From Dipteris shenzhenensis (lineage: Eukaryota > Polypodiophyta > Polypodiopsida > Gleicheniales), in the NCBI GenBank assembly GCA_047967505.1, contig CM106541.1: a stretch of 64,000 nucleotides of DNA; one strand, written 5' to 3'. Shown here piece after piece: positions 23,849-35,793 of the stretch; within the stretch, counting starts at the first letter, position 1, and each line of letters starts with the position of its first letter. Under the pieces are notes generated by a model. That model ran no database searches and was not told where the DNA came from. It saw only the letters and a program-made list of their open reading frames with translations. A program made the translations under genes and the position numbers.

Positions 23849-24880
23849 TCAAGGTTTCTTAGAGGTGAAGGCTCCTATCTGCAAGATAAAGGTGGGGGTG
23901 GGGAAAACATGATATGGAATCGAGGTACACCAAGAGGGTGCACGCGACGGGACGGAAGGGTGTCCTTGGAATGAGTGATGGAGAGTGTGCATGGAATTAG
24001 TGTAGGGTTGGGGGAATCCAAAGGTAGGGGAAAATAAAAATAAAGAGGGAGGTAGGAAAATATAGAATAAAATAGAGGGGGGGGGGGAGGAAAATATAGA
24101 ATAAATAAGCATCTCATGATGGGTGATTAGGCATGGTGATGGGGGTGATGATGACGATTCCATGCGGCCATGGGCATCATGATGTGGGATGGGGGGATGA
24201 TGGATGATGGGGCATGGGGTGGGGATGGATGATGGGGCATGCGGATGGGTGGGTGCCACGTGGAAGCCGGCGAAGTGAATGGCCGGCAGTTTGCCGTTAT
24301 TTCGAGCGGCGGGTGACGGTTGGGGGCCGGTAACTCGACCGGCGCTAACCGGTGAACAGGTACCGCTATGATATTCTCTCTCCTCTCTCTAGTTTCTCTA
24401 TCTTCTCTCCTAAGCACGCTCTTAATTCAGCCTCCATAGCTTGATTATCAGCTCCCAACAAGCTTAGCTTCTTCGCCATAGCCACATATCGATCGAATCA
24501 TCGATTTCATCGCCTCTAAATCGATCCTTCGGAGCAAAATATTCATCTAATCACCCCGAATTTGATCAAATCCTCGGCTCCATGCCCTGCACATCAACTG
24601 TTCCCAGCCGAAAATCATCACTACATCACCGTTTTGCAGTTGAAATTGATCAGACCACCGTGCAAATCAACAGTTCCTACCCGAAATTCATCAGTGCATC
24701 ACCGTTTTACAATCCCTAGAACTCCTCAGCTTGCTCTCCGTCGTATATATCTACTCCCTCTGCACCCCAAGATCACAATCTCTTGCTTCTTCCTTCCGCC
24801 TCTGGAGCTGATTGGAGATCGTGGATTCTTAATGCATCCTTGGCGCTTTACCTTCCCATAATTCCTTTTACGCTTTTGAT
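23849..24880 (-). other. GC/CpG-rich region, possible minus-strand retroelement leader
   Basis: The minus strand carries long Pro/His-rich open frames (24,417 to 24,127 and 24,259 to 23,849). At 24,366-24,376 the plus strand reads gctatgatatt, similar to the inverse of the copia primer-binding motif, and is bordered by ccggtgaacaggtaccg. This could be a diverged LTR/leader junction of a minus-strand element, but no partner LTR or pol was found. The purine-rich ggggtggggatgg stretches at 24,190-24,240 could form G-quadruplexes. It may equally be the distal promoter of the esterase gene. Confidence 0.3.
24588..24711. repeat. 51-bp imperfect tandem duplication, period 73
   Basis: 24,588-24,638 and 24,661-24,711 share tgca-atcaac-gttcc, the middle ccgaaa-tcatca and catcaccgtttt. 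Confidence 0.8.
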
Positions 24881-25122
24881 ATGCCTCTTCAAATTGCTGG
24901 ATCTTGAATCCTTCGCCGCTCCCTAGCTTGGACGTGGGGACTGATGGCAGTACCGCTTTCCGCCATGGCTACGTTCACGCTATGAAGGATGCCGGCGTGG
25001 GCCATGGAGAAATTTGGAAGGAAGCCGGAGCTCTGATTTGAAGCTTGTGCAAAGATATAGATGATTCGGCGGAAGGATGATGGAAAGCGGTGAAAGAGGC
25101 AGATGATGGACGTGGTTGCATT

Positions 25123-25130
25123 TATATAAA
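25123..25130 (+). promoter_or_regulatory. Probable TATA box of the pectin methylesterase gene
   Basis: tatataaa lies 261 bp upstream of the start codon in otherwise GC-balanced DNA, which predicts a 5' UTR of about 230 nt. It is the best core-promoter match in the interval. Confidence 0.5.
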
Positions 25131-25390
25131 GTGCAAGAGAGCGGGGCCAGGTCGTGTGAAGAGCGGGATGTCCCACTAGCTCAAAGCGACGGACTTTCCT
25201 CCGACATAAGCGGCCTATCCTCCCCATAAATTCATCCTCCCTGCAGTGCGAAATCGGCGCAAAGCTAGACGAGAAGATTGATCTTCAGCATGCACTTTGC
25301 GAGCAGCTGATCGACGACGTTCGTGAGTGGTGTGCAAGATTCGCTTCGAGGAATTTGTAGCCACCACTCATCCAGAATTCAGAGAGAAAC

Positions 25391-28300
25391 ATGCAGTCCG
25401 GCCTGCGATTCTTGGCCCTTCTGGGCTGCATTGCATTGGCGCTTCTTTCTTACGACGGAGTTTCTGCCGTTAGAAGCTCGAAGCCTCAGGGGAAGCAAGA
25501 TGAACCAATGCATCCTCTCAATGGTGGAGAAGATGCTACAGAGTCCGCCGTCAGCACATTGCATCTTGCGGATCAATCCCGAAGCCTGCTGCCCTCTTTC
25601 AAAGGATCAGCCGTCATCTCGAGATATGTCGTGGTAGACCAGCACGGCAAAGGGAACTTCAGAACAGTGCAAGCTGCGATAGACTCTGTACCAGTTGGGA
25701 ACTCGCAATGGGTGTACATTCAGATCAACGCTGGGATTTACTAGTAAGACTCCAAGCTACTTTAAGTTCTTGGCGAATTCAGGTTGCAACTATGGTGGTG
25801 GTGATCCTGCAGGTCCATGAGATGTCGTTGTAGAGAATAGCTCATCGTTAGACTACTTTGTAGCTCGTTCCAAATGTGTACAATTCTGGTCTAAAACTAA
25901 AATGAGAGCAATTTGTTTGTCACAAATGTGTATGATTTTGGTATAGAATGAGCGCAATCTGGTTGTTACAAATGTGTATGATTTGGTCGAAAATGAGCGG
26001 AATCTGCATGTTACAAATGTTTACGACTACTTTCTTACCTATAGCTAGTGACGAAATTGTATGATGTTGGTCTAAGATGAGCGCATTCTGACGAAAAGTT
26101 GTGTCTGCTACGTGGATACACAGCGAGAAGGTAACGATCCCATACAACAAGCCGAACATAATGTTGCAAGGAGCGGGGAGGCTAACGACGGTGATAACGT
26201 GGAGCGACAGGGCGAGCAGCTTCGGGACGGCCAACAGCGCGACATTCTCTGCGAATGCACCGAGCTTTGTGGCTCGGGGGGTGGGATTCAGGGTACGTAA
26301 TGCGAGAAAGTAGAGAATTGGGTTGCGTGGAAAGGTCGAAATCTGAAATGGGTTGAACGAGATAGAGGAAAACGAATTGAAAATTCATGATGGGTTGTGA
26401 CAGAATGGAGCTACACCGCCATCGCCAGGAGCTTATGGGGGACAAGCGGTTGCCGTTCTTCTGGCAGGAGATATGATGGCGTTCTACGAATGTGGTTTCT
26501 ACGGAGCCCAAGACACTCTCTTTGATTATCAGGGACGTCATTATTTCAAGGGTTGCTACATCGAAGGCTCCATCGATTTCATCTTCGGCCATGGCCAGTC
26601 CACTTACAAGGTATAAGCTCCCCATCATTCTTGCCAGACACCTCTCAAGATCATCCGTTCTTTTGTTCATCTTTCAGCTCAATCTTGCCATATACCTCTT
26701 AACATCATCCATCTGAATCTAATTACAGTATATGCTCCTCATCTTTCAGCTCAATCTTGCTAGACACCTCTCAAAATTATCCATCTGAATGTTTAGTTCT
26801 ACGCTGCTCATCTTTCAGCTCAATCTTGCCTTACACCTCTCAAAATAATCCATCTGAATCTTAAGGTGTAAGCTCCTGATCTTAAGGTGAATCCATCTCA
26901 ATCTTAAGGTGTAAGCTCCTGATCTTTCAGCTCAATCTTGCCAGCAGACGCCTCTGAAATTCATCCATCTGAACCTTGCTACACCTCGAGATCTCTGCTG
27001 CTAAATCAACTGTCCGAGCTTAAGATCTTATGTTGCTAACAACGCAATCAGTTGTCCCAGCTTAAGCTCTATGTTGCTAAAAACTCAGTTAACACCACAC
27101 CAGTTGCAGATCTGTGTTGCTAAAATCTCAGTAATTCGCAGCTAGCTCACTCCCTCAGCCTTGCTCTGCCGGAACGCGCGATCTATGCTCCTGCTGCTTG
27201 CCTCACAAGCCTTGCTTCGCTCCTCCTGATTGTATGTATAGCTGCTATATAACTAAGCAGTGTAGCATGCCCGTAGCGCATCTAGCTCAATTCCTCGTGT
27301 TCCTCATCTTATATTTGCCAGCAACGCGCAGATCCACAAGCAGTTCCTTGTCTTTTAAGGACATTATACACTAACATTTTGAGTGGCCTTCCTTGTGTAT
27401 GTTAAGGACATTGAAGACTAACATTTTGAGTGCCACTTCCTCGCAGAGCTGTCAACTGTTCGTGAAAGCGCAGAGAGGTTACCTGTCCGGATCCATCACA
27501 GCCCAAAACAGGGACGATCCGCGTGATGGTAGCGGCTTTGTTTTCGTGAATTGCAGCATCTATGGCACGGGCGAGGTGTTCTTGGGGCGAGCCTGGGGTG
27601 CCTACTCGCGTGTGGTGTTCATGTACACCTACATGAGCGCCATCATAGCGCCGGCCGGCTGGTTTGATTGGGGGAATCCGTCAAGGCAGAGGTAGTAAAT
27701 CTTCTCTCTCCTCACGCAGTCCGTTCGTTAAATTATCCTGTTTGCTGAATCCTTTAATTTGATCAATCGTTTCTGTTGCTGAATCCTGCTTGAGATCGCA
27801 ATCTTCATCGACCGTACTGTTAGCACATTCGGAGTTGCAAATCTTGCACATTGCTAACTTGTAGATTTCCGTTGCTTGACATTCTTGCGGAATCTGAAGC
27901 TTGCAACATTACTATCGCTTTGAATCGCTCTGTTGCTCCAATTCCTTACGTAAACTCAATCTCTGTCGATTTGGATAGATAGGTTGCTGCAATTCCTTAT
28001 GTCAACCACATTACCTGTCACTTCGAATCATTCTGTTGCTTGAATTCCTTACGTAATATCTATCTTACTACATTATCTATCGATTTGGACCTAAGCAACA
28101 TGCTGGTGCCTTTAAGGAGATTTCAGGCATCACGTCCCTTGTAAGGGGATGTAGAATTCAAAGCCCATCTCGTTTGCTTGCAAAAGAGGTTTAAAGTTCT
28201 CCCAAGTTTCTGATTTTGGGTTATCCATATATTCGATGATCGGATAATCTCTTACTTTGGATGCATCCACTCCTTTTCAAAAGAGGATTTCAAAGGCTTT

Positions 28301-28602
28301 AAGTTTGCGAAATTTCTCGATTTACATTTGAGAATTTTTGAATTGCAAGATTTCATTAAGATTGCTTGAATAAAAATGTTTAAGGTTGCTTGTGTTCACG
28401 CATTAAATATTTTTTTCCTTCTTCTAACCTTTTCCACCCCTTGTACCCTAGTACCGTATTCTATGGCCAATACAAGTGCTATGGCCCTGGGGCCAACCCC
28501 TCACAGCGTGTGCCCTGGTCCCACCAACTTAGCGATGTCGAAGCTGAACCTTTCTTGCAGCTGAGCTTCATCGATGGAGGCAGCTGGCTTCAAGAAACTT
28601 GA
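25391..28602 (+). CDS. PME: Pectin methylesterase, secreted, without PRO domain (5 exons, 374 aa)
   Basis: Pectinesterases (carbohydrate esterase family 8) remove methyl esters from cell-wall homogalacturonan. Exons 25391-25743, 26124-26292, 26404-26610, 27447-27691 and 28452-28602 join in frame with GT-AG borders to 374 codons plus TGA. Residues 1-26 form a signal peptide (cleavage after VSA). There is no N-terminal inhibitor-like PRO region, so it belongs to the short class. Catalytic features are all present: GQAVA with Gln188, YGAQDTL with Gln210 and Asp211 (acid/base), GSIDFIFG with Asp232 (nucleophile), and GRAWG with Arg291 and Trp293. The C-terminal YGPGA and PWS motifs are intact. 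One N-x-S sequon lies at Asn278. The start is the first ATG after the predicted leader and gives a textbook signal peptide. Nothing looks broken, so it is probably functional. Introns 1, 3 and 4 are expanded by minisatellites. Confidence 0.95.
25870..26090. repeat. Minisatellite in intron 1 of the esterase gene
   Basis: Four diverged copies, spaced about 45-85 bp, of a unit containing acaaatgtgtatgattttgg and aatgagcgcaatctg. Confidence 0.8.
26665..26985. repeat. About 70-bp minisatellite in intron 3 of the esterase gene
   Basis: Copies of catctttcagctcaatcttg followed by acctctcaaaat-atccatctgaat start at about 26,668, 26,739, 26,809 and 26,921. Partial copies include the gtataagctcc sequence at the exon 3 donor, so the array may have spread from the splice junction. 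Confidence 0.85.
27725..28090. repeat. Degenerate repeat in intron 4 of the esterase gene
   Basis: Repeated tctgttgct-aattccttacgtaa blocks and tgtcgatttgga motifs, irregularly spaced. Confidence 0.6.
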
Positions 28603-29868
28603 CTAGTACTCGGACAGGATCAACAGCCTCAGAGCAGCTTGGCCTGCCCCATGGTCGCTCTCTGCCATGTTCATCATTGTAACTTTATCATGATTCTGTT
28701 GACTTTATGGTGGCTTATAGGGTTCAATCTCTTTTGCCCCTTGCATTCTTTAAGCTAGTCACATGCTCTACGTGACATGGTGGTTGATTGTAGTATGAAG
28801 TACACATGTATAAATGATTTGTACATGAGCAATCATGCAATCGAATTTTGATGATTCATGTAGCGTGCACAATGGAAGTTATTACAAAATCAATTAGGCA
28901 TAATTACAAATGTAGGAGGTAATATTCCCATTTATCAACTAGTTCTCAAAATATTTTGATATGAAGAGTATAATGACTATAATAAGATTTACAAAAATAC
29001 AATGCTCATTAATATGATTTTGGCATATCCTTCTTCCTCAAATTTCAAAAGTGTATTGAACATTAAGAACATAACCTATAACATTTCAAGAGAACAAGAG
29101 AGTATAAAATGGCATTAAAGCATACAAATGTAGTAGTAAAGCATACCAAAATAACATACCCAAAAACATGGCTGAAAATGGGGCCAAGATCGAATAAGAT
29201 GAAATGAGAGTAAACATGATTCACCAAACTTGGGAATGCAAATCAGCTAATGACTATATCTGGGAGAAGGAATGGTTTAGGATCTCCATGTATATGCCAT
29301 AGAATCTAGTCCCTTCTAGGTGACTAAATATTCTAGCACGAAAAGTTTGAGGGGCATAATGCATAAGTTATTGTAGTCAATAGGGGTGAATAAAAGGGCA
29401 AGGTCACCACATAGCACATATACTAAAAAGTAAATCGCACTAGAAGCAAGGAACAAAGGAAGAGCAACCAATTGCCTCTCTTGTCAAATTGTCCCTCTTA
29501 ACTTTGGAGAGCACATACTCTAGTTAATGACATCATAGTCCATTCTTCTCTTTGTAATACGGTCCCTCCCGAATTTGGAGCATAGCACGTTAAGTTAATA
29601 GCCACATTAGCCCAAGATTAAGCTCACGAGCTCCTCTCGAGTTCATGAAAGGAAATCAAAATAAACATACAAGGGAGAGTGAATGTGAGGCTAATATGCC
29701 GATTTGCAAATGAAAATTTCCTTATGTTCTATTCCTCAAAGGTATGATAAATCAAAAGAATATTTTTAAAATAATTGCCTAGGCGTATCCTTCTTCCTCC
29801 AAGGTTTCAATCGTTAAGATTAATAAGGATGTCCCTCTTTTATTCAGGGAGGGTGCTCTTCCACTCTC
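28603..29868. other. 3' flank of the esterase gene, no gene seen
   Basis: The first 150 bp would be the 3' UTR (no canonical aataaa is obvious). The rest is AT-rich without motifs. Confidence 0.4.
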
Positions 29869-30085
29869 TTTTTTTTGAAAAAGAGCCGGCTTTTATTACT
29901 TATATGTACAAAATTGTGGCTAGCTACAAGGGGCAAACTACCCATAGCCTTTACCAACCTAGCTAAGAAAAACTCAACCCCAATTACAAGATCATACTCA
30001 ACTCACACAGATATGACCCCACTAAGGAGTCTTACCAACTTACCCATAGCAGCCAAAATGGTTCACCTCCTATTAATGAGGATAT
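29869..30085 (-). mobile_element. LINE 3'-terminal fragment
   Basis: On the minus strand the sequence runs tacaaggggctaa-type text, then gtacatataagtaataaaag, ccggctctttttc and an eight-A tail ending at 29,869. This is the usual 3' terminus of plant L1-type LINEs. Only about 200 bp remain, typical of 5'-truncated insertions. Confidence 0.5.
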
Positions 30086-31560
30086 GAATTTAGACTTCTT
30101 TTACTCTTTTTATTTTACAATGTCTTCATATAGACTCGTGGTTGGACCTCAACAGTACATAGTGGATGTCTTTAGTTTAAGTCCCCCCCTCCCCTTTTTG
30201 CATGCTATCCACCTTTGACCTTGCTGCACCTTTGGACCTTAGAAACCAACTAAATTTCTCAATTAAAAAATAAAGGCCTTTTCAATCTTTTTCTCCTTGT
30301 GTTAAGTTATATGTATAGAATTCTTTGTTTAGATTAAGGGCCTTTAGAATAGGTAGTGGAAAGTATAGATGAATAACTTGTGAATATGGAGAGAATGAAA
30401 TGAATATATATCACTCATTGCTTTCAAAGGTTCAATGGGACATTGCTTCCGAAACGTTTCCTTCATGGATGTTTTTTTCATATTAGTTTCATTAAGAAGC
30501 GAAACTTTTATATTGGTGTCGAAAGTTTGTATGCCTTGATAAAAAAAGGTTTGAAAAATTCGCCACGATTTGAAACTTTTATGAGAAAAAATTTAAAGTT
30601 TCACCAGGATTTATAACTTTTTCTTTAAAATTCAAAAGAAAATATATAAAATTGTAATATGTTCTACAAATATTATGAAACTAAAAAGACTAGCTCAATA
30701 AAATTTTGCCAAGATTTTATATTGATATATAAGTATAGCTTCGATAAAAACATCCCTGGTTTCCTTTATTTTGTCCCATCAATTATCAACATTATTCCTT
30801 TTTATTTATTAGGTGTTTCTTAGACTTTATTCAACTTTTAAGCTTAAAATAATCTTTTTCTCAAAAGAAAGCAACATCAATTCAATATACTTGACCCCAC
30901 CAATTGTATCCAAATGCTTTCTTCTTTTTTTGAAGAGCATGTGCACTTCAAAAATGAAAGCCCATCTAATAAAAGCTTGCACATGTAGCTTTTATTTATG
31001 GAGTCTATTCTAAGCACTCTCTATCACACATCATACTATATAGTGGAGGGGTACGAGATTTTGCTTTGGAATGAAATGATTCTTGTCGTGTAAGAAAACA
31101 TGTAAAACATCTCTAAATGTGTACTACCACTACCTAGGAGGGTGAGACGAGTGGGAGTTTAGGCATATCTAAAGCTACAAGGCACTACAATCGAACAAGG
31201 CAAAAGGATTAGTCAACTTCGTAAATTGAGCTTTGTTACATAAGAGATGTAGCCCTACTCCTTAATTTTTAAGTTGCTCAATGTATCTCCATTAATTTAT
31301 AGTGGAAGATATAGGTTTTCTGCCTTTACTTTCTCCTTGGGCAAGCGTAGAATATTCAACTAAAGGAAGACTTTTATAACTTCTACCAATGTTTTGCAAA
31401 ACATAATCTATGTTTGCTTGTTTCGCTTCCTTAGTAGCACTTTCTTTGCAACACAAAGAGTGTATCTAAACAAGTTTTTGCAAATGCTTTTTTTATGGTT
31501 CAAAAATTTAAAGCTTTTTGCTACTTAAATTCAAAAAATTGCATGGCACCATTACGTTTC
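30086..31560. other. No gene seen
   Basis: AT-rich. Around 30,480-30,620 several gaaactttta-like words recur. Confidence 0.5.
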
Positions 31561-31564
31561 CTTT

Positions 31565-31725
31565 AACAATAGTGCATGCACATGCACATGTGCATGCAAG
31601 CATACATGTAGGCACATGCCTACGTGCATGCACACACACGCACACAAGTACATATACACACATAACATGCATATATAAGTACATTAGTACGAAGATGTAC
31701 ACATACCTACATGCATGCATAATGA
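31565..31725. repeat. Alternating CA/TG-rich tract with palindromic words
   Basis: Dominated by catgcacatg, acgtgcatgcacacacacg and acatacctacatgcatgc words; similar in kind to 23,060-23,250. Confidence 0.7.
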
Positions 31726-31839
31726 GGAGATTCTCTAAGAAGTTTGTTTATCTCAAATGGTCCCTTTATGTACATCATCCGAAGAGACCCACAACTACTT
31801 TGCTCACACACCTACCCTTCACCAAACAAACTTCATGAA

Positions 31840-32625
31840 ATACTTGGACAAGCGGAGAGTGCCCACTAACGTAGGAAGCTCCTCCCTAAATATGCAACAT
31901 GTTACATGAAAATTTGGCTTGGAAGAGGACCGATGGAATGCTAGCAAAGGAGAAGTGATTCTGGAGGCATACTACAAGATGGCTAACTACCTACAGCTAC
32001 TTAAGCTGCAGCCTTTCTGAGGCGGAATTAAGCCTGCGCTCGTCTTTTGGTGGGGAGATGAAATAATGGCGTCGACTAAAAATTGATGTGGGTTGTTCTC
32101 CTTTCTCCTGGCCTTCTGCTTCTTCTACCTCTGCTGTCCATTGACAGCACTCCCCCGTAGCCCCAGACATCGACAGGCGTTGGTTCCTTTTCGAGTTCAG
32201 AGGAGCTGCTCTCACCTGCTTTGACTATTCTTTCCGTTGCCAGCGTCTTTCTCTCAAAATCATCAGCTCGGTGCACACTGCATCCATCGTGACGGACGAT
32301 TTTCAAGAATCTCCAACCGAAAAATTGTTGTTAGGAGTGAGATTGGTGGAGGACCAGTCGTGTCATTGGACAGCAAAGTCCCATTCAAGAGTCTTGAAGC
32401 CTTTTAAAAAACATGCCTATGCCAACGGCCTATTAAATGTCTCATCTTATTTCTTTTCTTTCTTATTCTTATATAATTCCTTGGAGTTTGAGATGGCAAT
32501 CAATGGTTGTGCCATGTGTCGATCAAGGGGCTCCTCTTGAGTTTGACAACGGGGTGATCAATTTGTGCATGGATTGTTCGTTTTGACGGTTTTGATCTCT
32601 TCACGGTTCAAATCACGTTTTAATT
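31840..32625. other. No clear gene; GC-balanced segment
   Basis: 32,000-32,400 is more GC-balanced and open on the minus strand (72- and 76-codon frames, Arg/Glu-rich) but has no recognisable domain. Confidence 0.35.
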
Positions 32626-32626
32626 T

Positions 32627-32665
<39 letters not shown>

Positions 32666-34625
32666 ATGCTTGAGACATTTCTTCCTCTATAGTTCCCTTT
32701 TGGCCCATTGCCTCCCCGCACATCCATGCAAGAAATTGAAGGATCTCTCACAAATCATTTCCGATGTCCTCTCGCATGCTCTTCCACAATGTTCTTCGTC
32801 ACCAACTCTATCTGCCTTGCCAGTTTTGCTTGCCAGTGTTCCAATGATAGGGGATGCTTCGCGCAATCAGAAGTGGCACACCATTTTCTTTCTTGCAGGC
32901 TAAAGGGAAATTTGTACTTTGTATCTTTTGTAGCAACATGCTTGCAAGGGGCGCATGAAGACTTTCCCCTCTCCTCCTGGCACCCTTTCGACTGCCTCAA
33001 ATTCCAGCTCACGCGCCCTAGTTTATCTGTCTCAATCACAATGTCAAATCCGCTAGCCACGGTGTGCTTGCGGAACTACCTTCGATAAGCTCAATGTGCT
33101 GTTTTGGGACAAGCTTCCACATTTCATAAGATGCCTAAGATGTTTTCACTTTGTTATCTCGCAACAATCGACCACAGGTAGTGTTCAAAGGTGTTGGTGA
33201 ATGCATGGAGAAGAAATCTTTTGAGGAGAAAAAAGTTCAAGGCTTTTCGTATCCATGACTTGCACATAGAGATGTCATAAGGAGAAGCTATAAAAGGCAA
33301 GTTCTACTTTCAGAAGTGCAAAGGATAGATGAAGATTTGACTCCTGATGTTTAAAACCGCATACAAAGCTTTGCTTCTCATACTGCGAACTCATAGAAGA
33401 TGCAACTTTCTCTTGATCTTTCGGCACATCCTCCACTCAAGGGTGCTCAAGTTGTCAAGAAATAAGGGCTTGCAAAAGGTGCAGATAGGTAGCCAAAATA
33501 AAAAGCTTAGAAAGCGGTGAGGTGATACCCGATTTTAAGGTGACTCTTCTTGACTCTTGCTTGCACATACAATTTTTCCAAACATGGCATCGAGCTACAT
33601 CCATTAGCTACAAGTATTGACGATAGGCTAGATTTTCTCATCGTCATTGAGCTTAACAATATAGGTCGTCCTAATCAACACTTCAAATGTCAAGTTCATT
33701 TTGATGAGGAGCAAGGCGGTTCAGCCAAGCTTTTCTCAAGAACTTTCTAACAGCTCTATAGGGATGGTTGCATCATGAAGCTGGCCTTTCAAAATCCTAC
33801 CATATTGCATGACAATACTCATGAAAAGCTATTCAATACATCAAGTCAAATTATGGATGGATATATCCACATTCCGAGTCTTGATGGCTTGAATGCTTTT
33901 TGGTTAACACCAACCTTGGATTTGGATAGGTGCATTCAGAAATTCAACTACTCTCATATGGATAGCACCCATCATGCAAGCAAGTTTCCTGCTTGGGACT
34001 AATTGTTGATGCATATTGTTGTGCAAAAAAAGGATTTGCTGGCTACAATCATCGCCATTCTATATTTGAGCTATTTGATCAATTATTGTATGCATTTTCT
34101 TTCCCATCAACAAGATTAATTTAGCTTTTCTTACCATGGTCCAAGGTTTTCTTGCCTTTCCAAATAGTTTTGAGATTATTTGGGAAGCAAAGAACATCCT
34201 AGACAGTGTATGTTGCCCGGTGGCTTTCAAGATGTAGAATTGGAATAATTTATGGCTTCAATGTGGGATATTGCTATATGTAGCATTGATGGACACTATT
34301 ATGGATGTTGCAAAGTGAATTTAAGAGCTTTCAAGGATGTATGATTAGAATATTTTACAAGTTCATTATAAGATAATGCTAGGTAAGGGAGAGGTAAGGA
34401 TTCTTTCAATGCTTAAAATATTGAGGGTACATATGCTTCTTCAATAGCACTAGAATGGAGATCCCGATTATTTTTTGTCTTTTAATGTGAAATATGATGG
34501 CTTACATTGTTACCCAAAAAAAGCATTATCATAATGCTTGACACCAAGGGAAAGAGTTTGTGCAATCATCTAGCACAGCGATTTCTATCAAGGTTTGAGG
34601 TTAGCAAGAGTATTCCAAGTTCTTT

Positions 34626-34668
<43 letters not shown>

Positions 34669-34670
34669 TC
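34626..34670. repeat. (AT)n(AG)n microsatellite
   Basis: About 22 bp AT then about 22 bp AG, inside copy A just before the homologous MLEG reading frame; absent from copy B. Confidence 0.95.
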
Positions 34671-34682
34671 AGAAAGATTGAG

Positions 34683-34907
34683 ATGTTGGAGGGAACTGAG
34701 GTTGCCCAATACCAAAGGGATCTAAGATTTGAGACCCAAGAGCTTAGTCCCTTGCAACCTAATCTATTGGCTCCTTCTTTAGAAAGTGCAAGCTTTGTCA
34801 GTGGCCCTGTAGGACTAAAAAGAGAGCAAGAGGGTGAAAATACTCGCAAATCACTTTTAGATGGATGCATAAGTTCTATCAGGATAGTGTGGAGATCTCT
34901 CAATTAA
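34683..34907 (+). pseudogene. Unrecognised 74-codon frame conserved in both block copies
   Basis: Starts MLEGTEVAQYQRDLRFETQE and aligns with 37,244-37,537 (MLEGSEVGQYRGDLRFETQE) without frameshift over about 70 residues. Keeping the frame across diverged copies suggests a coding ancestor. It has no known domain; copy B's frame continues for 23 more codons. Confidence 0.35.
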
Positions 34908-34960
34908 GCAATAGTGGAAGAGGCAAACAGTCAAGGGAAAAGGCAAAGATGGATATAGCA

Positions 34961-35715
34961 AAGGCAATGAGGTTGTCTCCAAGGTTATTGCACGAAGCAT
35001 TGAGCAATGCTTTATACAATCCTTTTTTGAGGAGATGGCCAATCAATTGCATGTCTTCTATGGCAACATCATCATGTATACCACAAGTGACCTCCGTTTC
35101 CAATCCAAAAGCTTCTCCATAATCACAGCTAGAGGCAATGGCTTGCAGCAAAAACAAGAATTCTTTGTCGACATGAAGTTTGCTTCTACCCTCAAGCCTT
35201 TCGTCCCTATGGCATCCACCTTCTTCCTTAGTAGCAATCCTCCTGCAAGTCTTATGGTTCGCAAGAATGTCATCACCTCTTCATCTCCCAGTGATGGACG
35301 TTTAGGGGTAGCAGTCAAGACTTTCGATGTATTTTGAAGCAAGCTTGGGTAAGGAGCATAGTAGAGGTGGGGAAAGCTCAATTGATGGTTGTTAGGGTCC
35401 ATGCAATATAGGGGCTCATCCTGAATGCCAAGGTTAATGAGAGCAAGTAGTCTATTGTGCTGCACTTACTTGGGAGCTTGGTAGTAAAAATAAAGCAAGG
35501 GAATAATTCAAAGCAGATGATGGGAAACACCAATGAAATCCACAAGTTGGTGGTGGGAAGTAGTCAAACCAAGGATCCTTCTGATATGCATTGAGATCAT
35601 TCATTGTGTACTATGCTTAATTTGCCATAATATTGTGCAAAGTGGAATCAAGGATTGCATGGGATTTTGATGATGCTCCAACATCCAAGAAAGTCCACAT
35701 TGTTTGGAAAAACAA
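34961..35715. other. Spacer between the block copies
   Basis: A plus frame at 35,035-35,337 and a minus frame at 35,058-35,465 overlap fully. Neither has a recognisable domain, so neither is called. Confidence 0.4.
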
Positions 35716-35719
35716 GGGT

Positions 35720-35721
<2 letters not shown>

Positions 35722-35793
<72 letters not shown>

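Larger units (their letters stand above)
32631..34960. repeat. Duplicated block, copy A
   Basis: Begins with (CT)n at 32,631-32,660. The parts 32,665-33,400, 33,955-34,200 and 34,667-34,930 match 35,792-36,530, 36,822-37,050 and 37,230-37,490 in the same order and orientation. Copy A has about 550 bp (33,400-33,950) not seen in copy B. Short plus-strand frames recur in both (for example 32,708-33,088), broken by stops. The coding family is not recognised. Confidence 0.85.

Noticed and set aside
23849-24417. Long minus-strand Pro/His-rich frames as host genes
   Set aside because: Low complexity and overlapping; kept only as a possible retroelement leader.
25323-25637. Plus-strand frame overlapping the esterase start
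   Set aside because: Out of frame with the spliced esterase exon 1, which has a signal peptide and catalytic continuation.
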